From assembly GCA_030426685.1 (NCBI GenBank), contig JAUHYC010000029.1:1-49665 (forward strand): a stretch of DNA of 49,665 nt, written 5' to 3'. Source of the DNA: Alphaproteobacteria bacterium. GTDB lineage: Bacteria; Pseudomonadota; Alphaproteobacteria; Rhodobacterales; Rhodobacteraceae. Both the position numbers and the translations under genes were made by a program. This document shows positions 8,329 to 17,043 of this stretch, in pieces (within the stretch, counting starts at the first letter, position 1; each line of letters starts with the position of its first letter). The notes beneath the pieces are model-generated. The model searched no databases, was not told the DNA's origin, and was given only the letters and a program-made list of their open reading frames with translations.

Positions 8329-8904
8329 TCAGGGCCTGAGATCGGCCACCGTGTCCACATCGCGCAACTGATCCAGCAACGCCACGCGGCAACCGGGGAT
8401 CGAAGCCAGCGTGTCGGCCAGTGCGTGTTGGGTTGACCAGCGCACGTTCCGAAACAGGCCAGAAGGCAGCGCGCCGTAGCGTTGCGCTCCCACCAGCCAA
8501 TAGCCGCCGTCCGGTGCCGGGCCGAACACCATCTCGGATCGCCCCAGCGCTCTGAAGGCCCGCGCGATATGGGCGCGTGAAATCCCGGGAATATCGGCCC
8601 CAATCAGGCAGACAGGTCCCTTGGACATCCCACGCAACATCCGCCCCATGCGATCACCCAAATCCCCGCCACCCTGTGCCACGCGCGGCAGATCGGCAGG
8701 CCAAACGCGGCTGGTCAGACCGTCGCGATCCGGAGACACCGCCAGCACGATTTGCCAGCGTGGGTCACGCAATCGCCGGATCAATACCCGGGTCTGATGC
8801 CGAAACCACCATGCCGCGGCCACCATGCCGATGTCGCGCCCCAACCGCGTCTTGACGCGGCCCGGACGGGGCTCTTTCACCATGACAACCAGGGTCCGTT
8901 GCAT
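8329..8904 (-). CDS. TIGR04282/DUF2064 family glycosyltransferase-like protein
   Basis: A 191-residue protein with a nucleotide-diphospho-sugar transferase fold. Visible motifs are VMVKEPRPGRVKTRLG at the N-terminus, LIGADIPGISRAHIARAF (a DxD-like metal site region) and FGPAPDGGYWLVGAQ. These match the family named rSAM/selenodomain-associated transferase 1, whose substrate is not known. The radical-SAM partner is absent here. The gene begins 3 bp after dapE and precedes rnr, so it is probably co-transcribed with dapE without an obvious functional link. Confidence 0.8.
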   Translation of the reverse strand: MQRTLVVMVKEPRPGRVKTRLGRDIGMVAAAWWFRHQTRVLIRRLRDPRWQIVLAVSPDRDGLTSRVWPADLPRVAQGGGDLGDRMGRMLRGMSKGPVCLIGADIPGISRAHIARAFRALGRSEMVFGPAPDGGYWLVGAQRYGALPSGLFRNVRWSTQHALADTLASIPGCRVALLDQLRDVDTVADLRP

Positions 8905-8907
8905 AGA

Positions 8908-10047
8908 TCAGGCGAAGTAATCGGTCAGTATTCGCGTGTAAATCGCTTTGAGCTGTTCAATCTGTGCCACCTCGACGCATTCATCCACCTGATGCATGGT
9001 GCGCCCGACCAGGCCGAATTCAACCACCGGACAGTGGTTCTTGATGAAACGTGCATCCGACGTGCCCCCGGTCGTCGACAATTCCGGCTGTACGCCGGTC
9101 TCGGCCTCAACCGCCTGTGCCACAAGGTCTGATAACGCGCCGGGTGGGGTCAGAAAGCTCTCACCCGATATCTTGATGCGTGTGTCCACTTCGACATCGA
9201 ATGCCTCGGCTGCCGAGCGTGCCTCGGCCCATAGCCAATCGCTGAGGCTGGCCCCGGAATGCAAATCGTTGAACCGAATGTTCACGGCCCCGTTGCACTG
9301 GGCCGGGATGACATTGGTGGCCGCGTTGCCGGTGTCGATACCAACCACCGCCAACGTCGAGGCATCGAAATGGTCCGAGCCCTGATCCAGCTCCTGACTG
9401 GCCAGCCGATCCATTAGCCGCGCCATCGCGGGCAGAGGGTTCCTGGCGCGATGCGGATAGGCGGAATGCCCCTGCACGCCGGTCACTGTGAACCAGGCTG
9501 TCATTGACCCGCGCCGTCCGATCTTGATCATCTCTCCCATGCGGTTCGGGCAGGTGGGCTCTCCGACCAAACAGACGGACATGCGCTCACCTGTGGCCTC
9601 CATATGGTCCAGCAAGGCCGTGGTGCCATCCAGCGCATCGCCTTCCTCATCCCCGGTGATCGTCAGGAGGATCGCGCCGTCCGGTGGCGTGTCCCGCACG
9701 AAATCTATCGCCGCCGCCGCAAATGCCGCCACGCCCGATTTCATATCGGTCGTACCGCGGCCATACATCACCCCATCACGGATCTCGGCGCCAAAGGGCG
9801 GTGCGGTCCATGCGGCCTCATCCCCGACCGGAACAACGTCGGTGTGGCCATTGAATCCAAAGCTTTTCGCGTGCGCTTTCTGACCCCAGCGCGCAAACAG
9901 ATTGCTGATGCCGCCACGATCCACACGGGTGCAATCAAAGCCACCATCCGACAGCAACCGCTCCAGCAATTCCAATGCGCCACCTTCTTCGGGTGTGACC
10001 GAAGGGCAACGGATCAGGTCGGCGGTCAGCTGGATTGGGTCGATCAT
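8908..10047 (-). CDS. dapE: Succinyl-diaminopimelate desuccinylase
   Basis: Zinc amidohydrolase of the M20 family (379 residues) that removes succinate from N-succinyl-LL-diaminopimelate in lysine and peptidoglycan precursor synthesis. The metal and catalytic segments are visible: [13 protein letters not shown] (His and catalytic Asp), [10 protein letters not shown] (bridging Asp), TGDEEGDA (catalytic base and metal Glu), and [13 protein letters not shown] near the C-terminus. The ATG at 10047 gives the normal family length; the frame runs on upstream to 10368 but would overlap the divergent receptor gene. dapD, the preceding pathway step, is 3 kb away on the same strand. Confidence 0.95.
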   Translation of the reverse strand: MIDPIQLTADLIRCPSVTPEEGGALELLERLLSDGGFDCTRVDRGGISNLFARWGQKAHAKSFGFNGHTDVVPVGDEAAWTAPPFGAEIRDGVMYGRGTTDMKSGVAAFAAAAIDFVRDTPPDGAILLTITGDEEGDALDGTTALLDHMEATGERMSVCLVGEPTCPNRMGEMIKIGRRGSMTAWFTVTGVQGHSAYPHRARNPLPAMARLMDRLASQELDQGSDHFDASTLAVVGIDTGNAATNVIPAQCNGAVNIRFNDLHSGASLSDWLWAEARSAAEAFDVEVDTRIKISGESFLTPPGALSDLVAQAVEAETGVQPELSTTGGTSDARFIKNHCPVVEFGLVGRTMHQVDECVEVAQIEQLKAIYTRILTDYFA

Positions 10048-10255
10048 GATGGGTCTCTTTTCTTCAGGGGTGCCGTGGTTCTTGCACAGATTCAACGAAT
10101 TGAGCGGAATGCCAACCCCGAAGCGCAAGAATCCTGAGCCAATTACAAAGACATCTCGAATTGACACCCCACCAAAATAAGGGGCTTGACCCTGCGGTGA
10201 CCTTGCCGCGACGCAACAATTTGCGTTAGAGGGCCGCGAAACAGGTGTATATACC

Positions 10256-11314
10256 ATGAAGCGCTGCCTTTTCGCACTGATCTGGCTGACATGCGCGGCT
10301 ATCGCGCAGCAAAGCCAGGCCCAGACCCTGACGGTTACCACGGTAACCCGCCCTCCGTTCTCTTTCACCGAGGATGGGGCGGAGACCGGATTCTCAATGG
10401 ATCTACTGGCAGCGTTGGCCGAGTCGCTGGGTTGGGATTACACCATCAACCGCGTCGAAGCCTTCGGCGACATGCTGGGCGCGGTGCAGAACGGTTCGGC
10501 CGATCTGGCGATCGCGAACATTTCGATTACTGCAATGCGCGAAACTCAGATGGATTTCAGCCAGCCGATATTTGAGGCCGGCCTGCGGATCATGGTCCCG
10601 TCGGACGCCAACCGCGCACCCTCGCTGCTGCACGCGTTGTTGTCACCCGAATTGTTTATCGCCATCGGTCTGGCCTTCGCAATCTTGCTGGGTGGCGGGA
10701 TGCTGATGTGGGGCTTTGAACGCCGCGCACAGCCATATTTTGACCGTAAGCTAAACGAAGCCTGGTTCCCCTCGTTCTGGTGGGCGCTCAATCTGGTGGT
10801 CAATGGCGGCTTTGAAGAGCGGATGCCCCGCACCCCGTTTGGCCGTCTGTTGGGCGTGGTCTTGGTGGTGTCTTCCCTGTTCATCGTGTCGGTCTTTACC
10901 GCCCGGATCACCTCGGTCATGACTGTGGACGCGATCACCGGCAGCGTGAATTCGGTAAATGACCTCTACGGCAAGGACGTCGGCACCATCACCAACTCGA
11001 CCGCCGCCAGCTTCCTGAACCGACGCGAGATCGAGTTCACCGGATACCCCGGCCTTCAGGAGATGCTGACCGCATTCGAGAATGGTGAATTGAACGCCGT
11101 CGTGTTCGACGCGCCGATCCTGTCCTACTACGCCTCACATGATGGCCGCCGTATGGCCTCGATGACCGGCGGTGTCTTTCTGCGCGAGAATTATGGGATC
11201 GCCTTCCCGACAGGTTCACCCCTGGTTGAAGACGTAAACCAGGCCCTGCTGTCACTCCGAGAAGACGGCACATATGATGAAATCTATCGCAAGTGGTTCG
11301 GGTCGCGGAATTAG
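10256..11314 (+). CDS. Prokaryotic ionotropic glutamate receptor-like ligand-gated channel
   Basis: Membrane protein of 352 residues with the layout of GluR0-type receptors. After a signal peptide (1-23) comes ligand lobe S1 (24-115), with the ligand-binding Arg95 in [14 protein letters not shown]. Helix M1 (132-152), a re-entrant pore loop (171-192) and a second helix (196-219) follow, then lobe S2 (225-350) with Asp285 in VVFDAPIL. The second helix ends in [13 protein letters not shown], recalling the SYTANLAAFL motif of animal receptors. The filter position is unusual: where K+-selective bacterial homologues have TVGYG, this protein has NGGFE (183-187). The likely ligand is an amino acid; ion selectivity cannot be deduced. 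Divergent from dapE; AGGTG lies 8 nt before the ATG. Confidence 0.85.
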   Translation: MKRCLFALIWLTCAAIAQQSQAQTLTVTTVTRPPFSFTEDGAETGFSMDLLAALAESLGWDYTINRVEAFGDMLGAVQNGSADLAIANISITAMRETQMDFSQPIFEAGLRIMVPSDANRAPSLLHALLSPELFIAIGLAFAILLGGGMLMWGFERRAQPYFDRKLNEAWFPSFWWALNLVVNGGFEERMPRTPFGRLLGVVLVVSSLFIVSVFTARITSVMTVDAITGSVNSVNDLYGKDVGTITNSTAASFLNRREIEFTGYPGLQEMLTAFENGELNAVVFDAPILSYYASHDGRRMASMTGGVFLRENYGIAFPTGSPLVEDVNQALLSLREDGTYDEIYRKWFGSRN

Positions 11315-11655
11315 GCGGTTTCCTCATCGCCAAAAAACGGAGTCATCTGCGCCACGATAACTGCGTTCTCGTCCAGGGCACGCTGCATCAGGGCGCGTTC
11401 ATCCGGGTCGATCTCATGGCCCTGCGCCTCGCGTTCAGCCAATGTACCATATCCTGTGACATCCAGAGGCGCAGTATCGGCCTGCTTCAGGATCGCCACC
11501 GTCTCACGCACGGCTTCGGCCTCGTCCACGCCGCTGGCAAAACACATCAGCGCCGCCCCGGTCGCGCCTTCGGGAAGGCCGTCGCCATCCTTACGACCAA
11601 TCTGCACAAGCAGGGTATAGACTTGCTGACGAGAGGGTTTCTTTTGCTTTTCCAT
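11311..11655 (-). CDS. Conserved hypothetical protein, unrecognised
   Basis: A 114-residue, acidic, soluble protein with no signal peptide, membrane segment or motif I recognise. The N-terminus [20 protein letters not shown] could form a short helix, and the sequence is mostly helical in character. The ATG at 11655 is chosen because upstream in-frame sequence is Arg/Pro/Gly-rich and unlike coding sequence. Its 3' end overlaps the receptor gene by 4 bp in convergent orientation. It starts 116 bp from the divergent cupin gene. Confidence 0.6.
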   Translation of the reverse strand: MEKQKKPSRQQVYTLLVQIGRKDGDGLPEGATGAALMCFASGVDEAEAVRETVAILKQADTAPLDVTGYGTLAEREAQGHEIDPDERALMQRALDENAVIVAQMTPFFGDEETA

Positions 11656-11770
11656 GCAGGGGGCCATAGCCGCGCGCCCGCGCCCGGTCAAGCGGCCGGG
11701 ATTTGCGAATGGCACCCCGCACGTCCATAGTGCCCGCGAAAACCTGTTTCAGACCGCAAAGGATCTTTCC

Positions 11771-12106
11771 ATGGCCTATCCCGATTTCATCACGGATTTC
11801 CCAAGCCTTGACGTGCCGTTCCCGGAGGACGTGGTGCAAACCGCCGTGGTCCGGTCAGATGCAGGGTTAGTAGCGTTCTTCACTTTCCTCAAGGATTTCG
11901 AACTACCTGCGCATTCACACAAGGCGCAATGGGGCACTGTGATTGAGGGTGAGGTGGAGTTGACTATCGGTACGGAGACCAAAACCTATCGTCCCGGTGA
12001 TTGTTATTCCATCCCCTCTGGCGTTGAACATGGCGGCAGGATCAAGGCGGGCACCCGTGTGATTGATGTGTTTGAAGAACCCGATCGCTATCCGGTCAAG
12101 GGGTAG
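11771..12106 (+). CDS. Small cupin-domain protein
   Basis: A 111-residue single-domain cupin. The conserved beta-barrel motifs are seen as PAHSHKAQWGTVIEGEVEL (motif 1, two His and a Glu position) and PGDCYSIPSGVEHGGRI (motif 2 with the final His), which would bind one metal ion. Such proteins range from isomerases to dioxygenases and metabolite sensors; the role here is not known. AAGGAT lies a suitable distance before the ATG at 11771. The gene is convergent with dapD, from which it is separated by the dapD terminator. Confidence 0.8.
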   Translation: MAYPDFITDFPSLDVPFPEDVVQTAVVRSDAGLVAFFTFLKDFELPAHSHKAQWGTVIEGEVELTIGTETKTYRPGDCYSIPSGVEHGGRIKAGTRVIDVFEEPDRYPVKG

Positions 12107-12111
12107 GCACG

Positions 12112-12141
12112 AAAAAAGGGCTGTAGCGAACACTACAACCC
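12112..12141 (-). terminator. Intrinsic terminator of dapD
   Basis: Read on the minus strand, a 9-bp stem GGGTTGTAG/CTACAGCCC (one G-U pair) with a 6-nt loop is followed directly by six T residues. It begins 22 bp after the dapD stop. On the plus strand the stem has a mismatch and no T-run, so it acts mainly for dapD. Confidence 0.85.
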
Positions 12142-12162
12142 TCGTTGGTTTATGAGTTCGCT

Positions 12163-12990
12163 TTAGTCGCGCAGCAGCTCGTTGATCCCGGTTTTTGAGC
12201 GGGTCCTTTCATCGACCCGCTTCACGATCACGGCGCAATACAGGCTGACATTGTTCTTCGACGGCATCGAACCCGCGACAACCACCGAATAGGGCGGTAC
12301 TTCGCCATACATGACTTCGCCGGTTTCACGGTCGACGATCTTGGTGGACTTGCCGATGAACACGCCCATCCCCAGAACCGAGCCTTCGCGGACGATGCAG
12401 CCTTCGACCACTTCCGAACGGGCGCCGATAAAGCAGTTATCTTCGATGATGGTCGGGCCGGCCTGCATCGGCTCCAGCACACCGCCAATCCCAACACCGC
12501 CGGACAGGTGGACGTTCTTGCCGATTTGCGCGCAAGAGCCGACAGTGGCCCAGGTATCAACCATGGTTCCCTGATCAACATAAGCACCTAGGTTCACGAA
12601 TGACGGCATCAGAACCACGCCCGGCGCGATATAGGCTGACTTGCGGACCACACAGTTCGGAACCGCGCGGAACCCGGCGGCCTGCCATTGGTTCTCACCC
12701 CATCCGGCAAACTTGCTATCCACCTTGTCCCACCAGCCACCGGCCTGCGGACCACCGTTCTGGATCTCCATGTCCTTGATGCGGAAACCCAGCAGAACCG
12801 CTTTCTTGGCCCACTGGTTCACGTGCCAATCGCCGCTGTCGAGTTTTTCCGCCACGCGCAGCGAGCCGCTGTCCAGCGCGTTCAGCGTATCCTCGATCGC
12901 CTCGCGTTGTTCCCCGGTGGTGGCGGGGGTGATGGTGTCGCGCGCCTCCCAGGCGGCTTCGATGGCGGCTTCCAGTTGCGCGTTGGACAT
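12163..12990 (-). CDS. dapD: 2,3,4,5-tetrahydropyridine-2,6-dicarboxylate N-succinyltransferase
   Basis: Trimeric acyltransferase (275 residues) that uses succinyl-CoA to succinylate tetrahydrodipicolinate in the succinylase branch of lysine/diaminopimelate synthesis. The N-terminal helical domain (1-100) includes [14 protein letters not shown] and [15 protein letters not shown]. The left-handed beta-helix (about 105-240) shows hexapeptide repeats such as [20 protein letters not shown] and [21 protein letters not shown] good sigma70 promoter (13029-13057) and a strong terminator (12112-12141) bracket it, so it is a single-gene unit. Its pathway partner dapE lies about 2 kb away on the same strand. 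Confidence 0.96.
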   Translation of the reverse strand: MSNAQLEAAIEAAWEARDTITPATTGEQREAIEDTLNALDSGSLRVAEKLDSGDWHVNQWAKKAVLLGFRIKDMEIQNGGPQAGGWWDKVDSKFAGWGENQWQAAGFRAVPNCVVRKSAYIAPGVVLMPSFVNLGAYVDQGTMVDTWATVGSCAQIGKNVHLSGGVGIGGVLEPMQAGPTIIEDNCFIGARSEVVEGCIVREGSVLGMGVFIGKSTKIVDRETGEVMYGEVPPYSVVVAGSMPSKNNVSLYCAVIVKRVDERTRSKTGINELLRD

Positions 12991-13028
12991 TAGAGGGCTC
13001 CCTGCAGAATCTGTTCACGTTGGTTTGG

Positions 13029-13057
13029 CGTATAAGCGCCCGCGAAACTGGCTGCAA
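13029..13057 (-). promoter_or_regulatory. Predicted sigma70-type promoter of dapD
   Basis: On the minus strand TTGCAG (13052-13057) and TATACG (13029-13034) are separated by exactly 17 nt. Initiation near 13022 would give a leader of about 30 nt, with GGGAG ahead of the dapD ATG at 12990. Confidence 0.65.
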
Positions 13058-13103
13058 TGCGACGTAGAACACACAGATTGCGTCTGGCGGGTCCGTCTCA
13101 GAC

Positions 13104-14009
13104 TTATAAAGGGTCCGGAGAGATGTTACCGCCGCAGATCAGCACCGCCACGCGCTCGCCCGGTTCCGGCTGATACGCACCCGAAAATAGCGCGGCGAGC
13201 GCCGTCGCACCAGCGGGTTCGACCAGAATGCGATGCGCCTGCCACAAGCGTTTCTGCGCCTCGGCAATCGCCGCATCCGGCACCAGAACCGATGTAATCC
13301 CTTGCGCCAGGCCAAAACAGATCGACCCGATCCGGCGCGCGCCCAGCGCATTTGCGGCAATGCCCGAGACCGAGACATCCACCGGCTCCCCCGCCGCCAA
13401 AGCGGCATGCAGCGCGCAGGAGGTTTCGGGCTCGGCCGCCACAACCTTGCGCGCGCCCTGCAACCACGCCAGTGCACCCGAGATCAAGCCACCCCCACCT
13501 ACGGCAACCAGAACGGTATCGGCCTGCAACCCCTGCGCTTCCCATTCAGCAAAGCAGGTACCCTGCCCGGCCACGGTGGCGGGCGCGTCATAGGCATGGA
13601 TCTGCATCGCTCCGGTCTTGGCCTCATGGGCCTGCGCTTCGGTCAGAGCGTTGGCGTATTCACCGGACACCACGCTCAGGTCGGCGCCGGTTTGCTCGAT
13701 CAGCGCGATCTTCGACGGACCCGCCAGCTCTGGCACGAAGATCTTGGCCGGATAGCCCAGCGTTTGTGCTGCATAAGCCGCCGCCGCGCCATGATTGCCA
13801 CCAGATGCCGCCACAACTCCGGCCGGCGGCACATCCGAACTGAGCAGCGTATTGAACGCCCCCCGCGCCTTGAAACTGCCGGTATGTTGCATGTGCTCCA
13901 GCTTTATCTCGATCGGATCGCCCAGCATCTGGCTCTCCATCACGGGTGTCACCTGTGCATATCCGGCAATGCGCTGTTGCGCGGCCAATATTTCACTCTT
14001 CCAATTCAT
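13104..14009 (-). CDS. Threonine/serine dehydratase-like PLP enzyme
   Basis: Fold-type II PLP enzyme of 301 residues. Lys is in HTGSFKARGAFNTL (Schiff base), ASGGNHGAAAAYAA contacts the substrate carboxylate, and VAVGGGGLISGAL is the glycine loop that binds the cofactor phosphate. It lacks the C-terminal ACT domain of biosynthetic IlvA, so it is a short catabolic-type threonine or serine dehydratase; serine racemase or hydroxyaspartate dehydratase activity are alternatives. The ATG at 14009 has GGAAAG upstream and gives family length; an upstream extension to 14087 has no homology. It is divergent from a LOG-family gene. Confidence 0.82.
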   Translation of the reverse strand: MNWKSEILAAQQRIAGYAQVTPVMESQMLGDPIEIKLEHMQHTGSFKARGAFNTLLSSDVPPAGVVAASGGNHGAAAAYAAQTLGYPAKIFVPELAGPSKIALIEQTGADLSVVSGEYANALTEAQAHEAKTGAMQIHAYDAPATVAGQGTCFAEWEAQGLQADTVLVAVGGGGLISGALAWLQGARKVVAAEPETSCALHAALAAGEPVDVSVSGIAANALGARRIGSICFGLAQGITSVLVPDAAIAEAQKRLWQAHRILVEPAGATALAALFSGAYQPEPGERVAVLICGGNISPDPL

Positions 14010-14089
14010 TCTGGTCTTTCCGTGGCTGGCGCTCTGGCTGCGAACCCTATAGCTGTTTGGAAAACACGCAAGCAGGGATTGATCCACCC

Positions 14090-14932
14090 ATGAGAGAAGA
14101 CCGCCTCAGCCCATTCCGCGACGCACAAACCGACCGTTCGACCGCAAGCGAAGTTCCTGACACACCGCAGACACGCTCTCCGTCTTATCGCCTTGCCTTT
14201 GCCGATGACGATTTCCTGTGTCGGGATGAGCTACGCCCTGTGCGTCTGCAACTGGAGTTGCTGAAGCCCGAGATGATCATGACCGAGCGCGAGATCACCT
14301 CGACCATCGTCATGTTCGGTGGCGCGCGCATTCCTGAGCCATCACAAAAACACTCTGCGCGGACCGAGACCTTGGCAGGGCTGTCGAAATATTACGACGA
14401 GGCGCGTGAGTTTGCCCGGCTGATGACCGAGAAATCCAACGAAACCGGCTGCCGCGAGAATGTCATTGTCACCGGCGGTGGCCCCGGTGTGATGGAGGCC
14501 GGAAACCGCGGCGCACAGGACGCCGGTGGTTGTTCCATCGGCTTGAACATCGTGTTGCCGCATGAGCAGGCGCCGAACCTGTTTGTGACGCCGGAGCTCA
14601 GCTTCAACTTCCACTACTTCGCCATCCGCAAGATGCACTTCCTGATGCGCGCGCGCGCCATCACCATCTTCCCCGGTGGGTTCGGAACGATGGATGAGCT
14701 GTTCGAATCTCTGACCCTGATCCAGACCGGCCGCATGGACCGCGTGCCGTTCCTACTGTTCGGTCGCGAGTTCTGGGAAAAGGTCATCAACTGGGAGGCG
14801 CTGGCGGATGCGGGCACCATCTCGGATCAGGATCTGGACCTGTTCCGCTTTGTCGACACGGCGCAGGAGGCGGCCGATATCATCGACAACTGGGAACCGG
14901 CCCCACCGCGCGATGCAATCCCCGGTCGGTGA
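14090..14932 (+). CDS. LOG family protein (cytokinin riboside 5'-monophosphate phosphoribohydrolase-like)
   Basis: A 280-residue Rossmann-fold protein of the TIGR00730/LOG family. The signatures GGGPGVMEAGNRGA and FPGGFGTMDELFE (the PGGxGTxxE motif) are intact, which predicts hydrolysis of the N-glycosidic bond of nucleoside 5'-monophosphates. The first 70 residues are an extra polar extension seen in the longer bacterial type; some of these are PpnN-like nucleosidases. The start at 14090 is the first ATG beyond the overlap with the divergent gene, but no strong ribosome site precedes it, so the exact start is uncertain. A small gene follows after 48 bp. Confidence 0.8.
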   Translation: MREDRLSPFRDAQTDRSTASEVPDTPQTRSPSYRLAFADDDFLCRDELRPVRLQLELLKPEMIMTEREITSTIVMFGGARIPEPSQKHSARTETLAGLSKYYDEAREFARLMTEKSNETGCRENVIVTGGGPGVMEAGNRGAQDAGGCSIGLNIVLPHEQAPNLFVTPELSFNFHYFAIRKMHFLMRARAITIFPGGFGTMDELFESLTLIQTGRMDRVPFLLFGREFWEKVINWEALADAGTISDQDLDLFRFVDTAQEAADIIDNWEPAPPRDAIPGR

Positions 14933-14980
14933 GGCGATCCGTGTTACACTGGGTCCCGACCACATCGAAAGGAGGGACTC

Positions 14981-15268
14981 ATGGCCTATGTAACGGTTTC
15001 AAGCTGGACATATGACGAAACCCTGGACGAGGCGGCCCTGATCCGCACCGCAGAAAAAAATCTGGGTCAACTCAAGGCCAACGGCGCCAGCAATGGCTAT
15101 CTGGTCAGGACCGGCCCGACCGAGGGGCTGATTGTCGTGGTTTATCCGGATGAAGGCTCCTGGAACCGGGTGCGCGAGGCGGTGCAGAACATGCGCAGCG
15201 ACACCAGGCCGAATGAGGGCGGCATAAACACCGGTGCCATGAATGGCCCGGCGATCGTTACGGTCTAA
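14981..15268 (+). CDS. Small hypothetical protein
   Basis: A 95-residue protein I do not recognise. It has no signal or membrane segment. The alternation of a strand (MAYVTVSSWTYD), a helix (DEAALIRTAEKNLGQLKANGA), strands (YLVRTGPTEGLIVVVYPDE) and a helix (WNRVREAVQNMR) suggests a small ferredoxin-like alpha/beta fold, as in dimeric alpha-beta barrel proteins; this is an inference. A very strong AAAGGAGGG ribosome site precedes the ATG, which supports real expression. It lies 48 bp after the LOG gene on the same strand. Confidence 0.65.
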   Translation: MAYVTVSSWTYDETLDEAALIRTAEKNLGQLKANGASNGYLVRTGPTEGLIVVVYPDEGSWNRVREAVQNMRSDTRPNEGGINTGAMNGPAIVTV

Positions 15269-15383
15269 TCGCCCCTGCCCACACCGACCTCGACGGTCCA
15301 TAACCCGATTCACGCCCCCGAACGATATCGGTTGCAATGCCTCGGCTCGCGCGTAAATGCTGGTGCCGGCAAAGGAGTAACCG

Positions 15384-16499
15384 ATGATCAAAACCGACCC
15401 GCGCACGCCCCGCATGGGCCAGATGCTGCACCTGCGGGGGAACGCTCTGGACAAGGGCGATCCCGTGGCGCTTCCGCTGACGCAGAGCAGCATGTTTCAC
15501 CTGCCGGACGCGCCTGAGGATCATGCGACCTATGGCCGGGTCGACAACCCGACCTGGGTGCATCTTGAACATGTATTGTCGCATCTGGAAGACGCTCCCT
15601 GCCTCAGTTTCCCCTCGGGCATGGCTGCGATTTCAGCGGCGCTGTTTGCGACGGTAGAGGCCGGATCGCACCTGTTGGTCCCCTCCGATGGCTACTACGT
15701 CACGCGTCTGTTGGCGGATCGGTTCCTGTCGCGTTTGGGCGTAGTGGTCGAAGAGCGCCCAACCACCGCATTTTCAGAAGGCGGGTTTGACGGGTTCGAT
15801 GTGGTCTTTGTCGAAAGCCCATCGAATCCCGGGCTGGACATGATCGACCTGCCCGCCGTTGCCACAGCCGTCCGCAATTCCGGAGGCATCACAATTGCCG
15901 ACAATACAACGATGACCCCTCTGGGCCAGCGCCCGCTGGATTTGGGCGTGGACGTGGTCGTGTCCTCGGACACCAAGGCGATGGGCGGACATTCCGACAT
16001 GCTGATGGGCCATGTGGCCAGCCGCGATGCAGCGATCATGGAACGGGTCGCGGAATGGCGGAAGGTCTCTGGTGCCATACCCGGGCCGCATGAGGCCTGG
16101 TTGCTGCATCGTGGATTGGAAACTCTGGACGTGCGGTTCGACCGCATGTGTGCCTCGGCGCAGGTTCTGGCGGAACGGTTGTCATCGCATCCAGCCGTGA
16201 AACAGCTTCGCTATCCCGGCCTGCCGAACGACCCGTCGCATGCACTGGCACTGGCGCAGACCAACCGGTTCGGGTTTCTGCTGTCCCTGACGCTGGAGAG
16301 CGAGACCAAGGCCGACGCCTTCATCAACGCCTGCCCGCTGCTGCGTCCTGCCACTTCGTTCGGAGGTGTCCACAGCTCGGCTGAGCGGCGCGCACGGTGG
16401 GGGGATGACGTCGATCCTGCATTCGTCCGCCTGTCGGTCGGATGCGAACCGGTGGAAGAGCTGTGGCAAGCGATTGAGGTCAGCCTGAACGCGCTGTGA
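15384..16499 (+). CDS. metC: Cystathionine beta-lyase / trans-sulfuration PLP enzyme
   Basis: Cys/Met-metabolism PLP-dependent enzyme of 371 residues. Expected segments are present: YGRVDNPTWVHLE near the N-terminus, FPSGMAAISAALFA (phosphate binding), VFVESPSNPGLDMID, DNTTMTPLGQRPLDLG (cofactor Asp), and the Schiff-base lysine in VSSDTKAMGGHSDMLMG. Cystathionine beta-lyase (cystathionine to homocysteine, pyruvate and ammonia) is the best guess; gamma-lyase or gamma-synthase activity cannot be excluded from sequence alone. AAAGGAG precedes the ATG. The gene ends immediately next to the convergent holin-like gene, with no space for a terminator. Confidence 0.8.
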   Translation: MIKTDPRTPRMGQMLHLRGNALDKGDPVALPLTQSSMFHLPDAPEDHATYGRVDNPTWVHLEHVLSHLEDAPCLSFPSGMAAISAALFATVEAGSHLLVPSDGYYVTRLLADRFLSRLGVVVEERPTTAFSEGGFDGFDVVFVESPSNPGLDMIDLPAVATAVRNSGGITIADNTTMTPLGQRPLDLGVDVVVSSDTKAMGGHSDMLMGHVASRDAAIMERVAEWRKVSGAIPGPHEAWLLHRGLETLDVRFDRMCASAQVLAERLSSHPAVKQLRYPGLPNDPSHALALAQTNRFGFLLSLTLESETKADAFINACPLLRPATSFGGVHSSAERRARWGDDVDPAFVRLSVGCEPVEELWQAIEVSLNAL

Positions 16500-16883
16500 C
16501 TACTTTTTGGGTTCACGCAGCTCGGTGAACACATAGATCGGCAGCACGACGCTGGCGATCAATGCGCCCAACCAGACCAGAAGCGTCGCTGCCAGCAGGT
16601 TGGAAATGCCTCCAACGGTCAGCCCGGCAGTGATCAGATCGGTCACCAGCAGGCCCACAAAGGTCACGATTAAGGCAATCCCACCTTTCAGCGCGGGTGC
16701 CTTCTTTTCCCCCAGCTTCAGGATCAGCGGCTCAGCCACAACCTGTACAACAGTGAACACGATCACCACCACGATGAAGGAGATCGGCTTTATCGCGAAA
16801 CCCGACAGCAGTAGCGCCGCCAGAATCAACCCAATTGCGTTCCCGGCCAAAAGGGCCAGGGCCGATTTAAGTCTGCGGGTCAT
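16500..16883 (-). CDS. Four-TM holin-superfamily-IV-like membrane protein
   Basis: A 127-residue inner-membrane protein with four hydrophobic helices (about 8-28, 32-52, 65-88 and 92-116) and short polar ends. The pattern with an internal EPLILKLGE turn after helix 2 resembles the Phage_holin_4_2 (mycobacterial 4-TMS holin) family. That family is widespread on chromosomes and is mostly not phage-related; no phage gene is near. The ATG at 16883 is preferred over 16898 because AAAGGGG lies 5 nt upstream. It is divergent from cbpA. Confidence 0.65.
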   Translation of the reverse strand: MTRRLKSALALLAGNAIGLILAALLLSGFAIKPISFIVVVIVFTVVQVVAEPLILKLGEKKAPALKGGIALIVTFVGLLVTDLITAGLTVGGISNLLAATLLVWLGALIASVVLPIYVFTELREPKK

Positions 16884-16959
16884 GGGCACCCCTTTCAATT
16901 ATGCAATGCAAAACAGTCATATGGTATCAGGTTCCCGGTATTTGGCGAGGTGTTTCAAA

Positions 16960-17000
16960 GACCGGTTCCCTTTTGACCGGTTGAAATCACGTGATAAAAC
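16960..17000 (+). promoter_or_regulatory. Candidate cbpA promoter with GACCGGTT direct repeat
   Basis: TTGACC (16973-16978) and TAAAAC (16995-17000) are separated by 16 nt, about 45 nt upstream of the cbpA ATG. The octamer GACCGGTT occurs twice in direct orientation (16960-16967 and 16975-16982), the second copy overlapping the -35. No clear sigma32 heat-shock promoter is seen. Functional meaning of the repeat is unknown. Confidence 0.35.
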
Positions 17001-17043
17001 ACTTTCATCAAGATCAGCCCTTCCCCCATCCGCGAGAGGTGAG

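Noticed and set aside
10048..10368. N-terminal extension of dapE to 10368
   Set aside because: It would overlap the divergent channel gene and exceed family length; the family begins at [11 protein letters not shown].
16500..16883. Prophage remnant suggested by the holin-like protein
   Set aside because: The 4-TM family is common on chromosomes, and no phage gene, integrase or attachment repeat is nearby.
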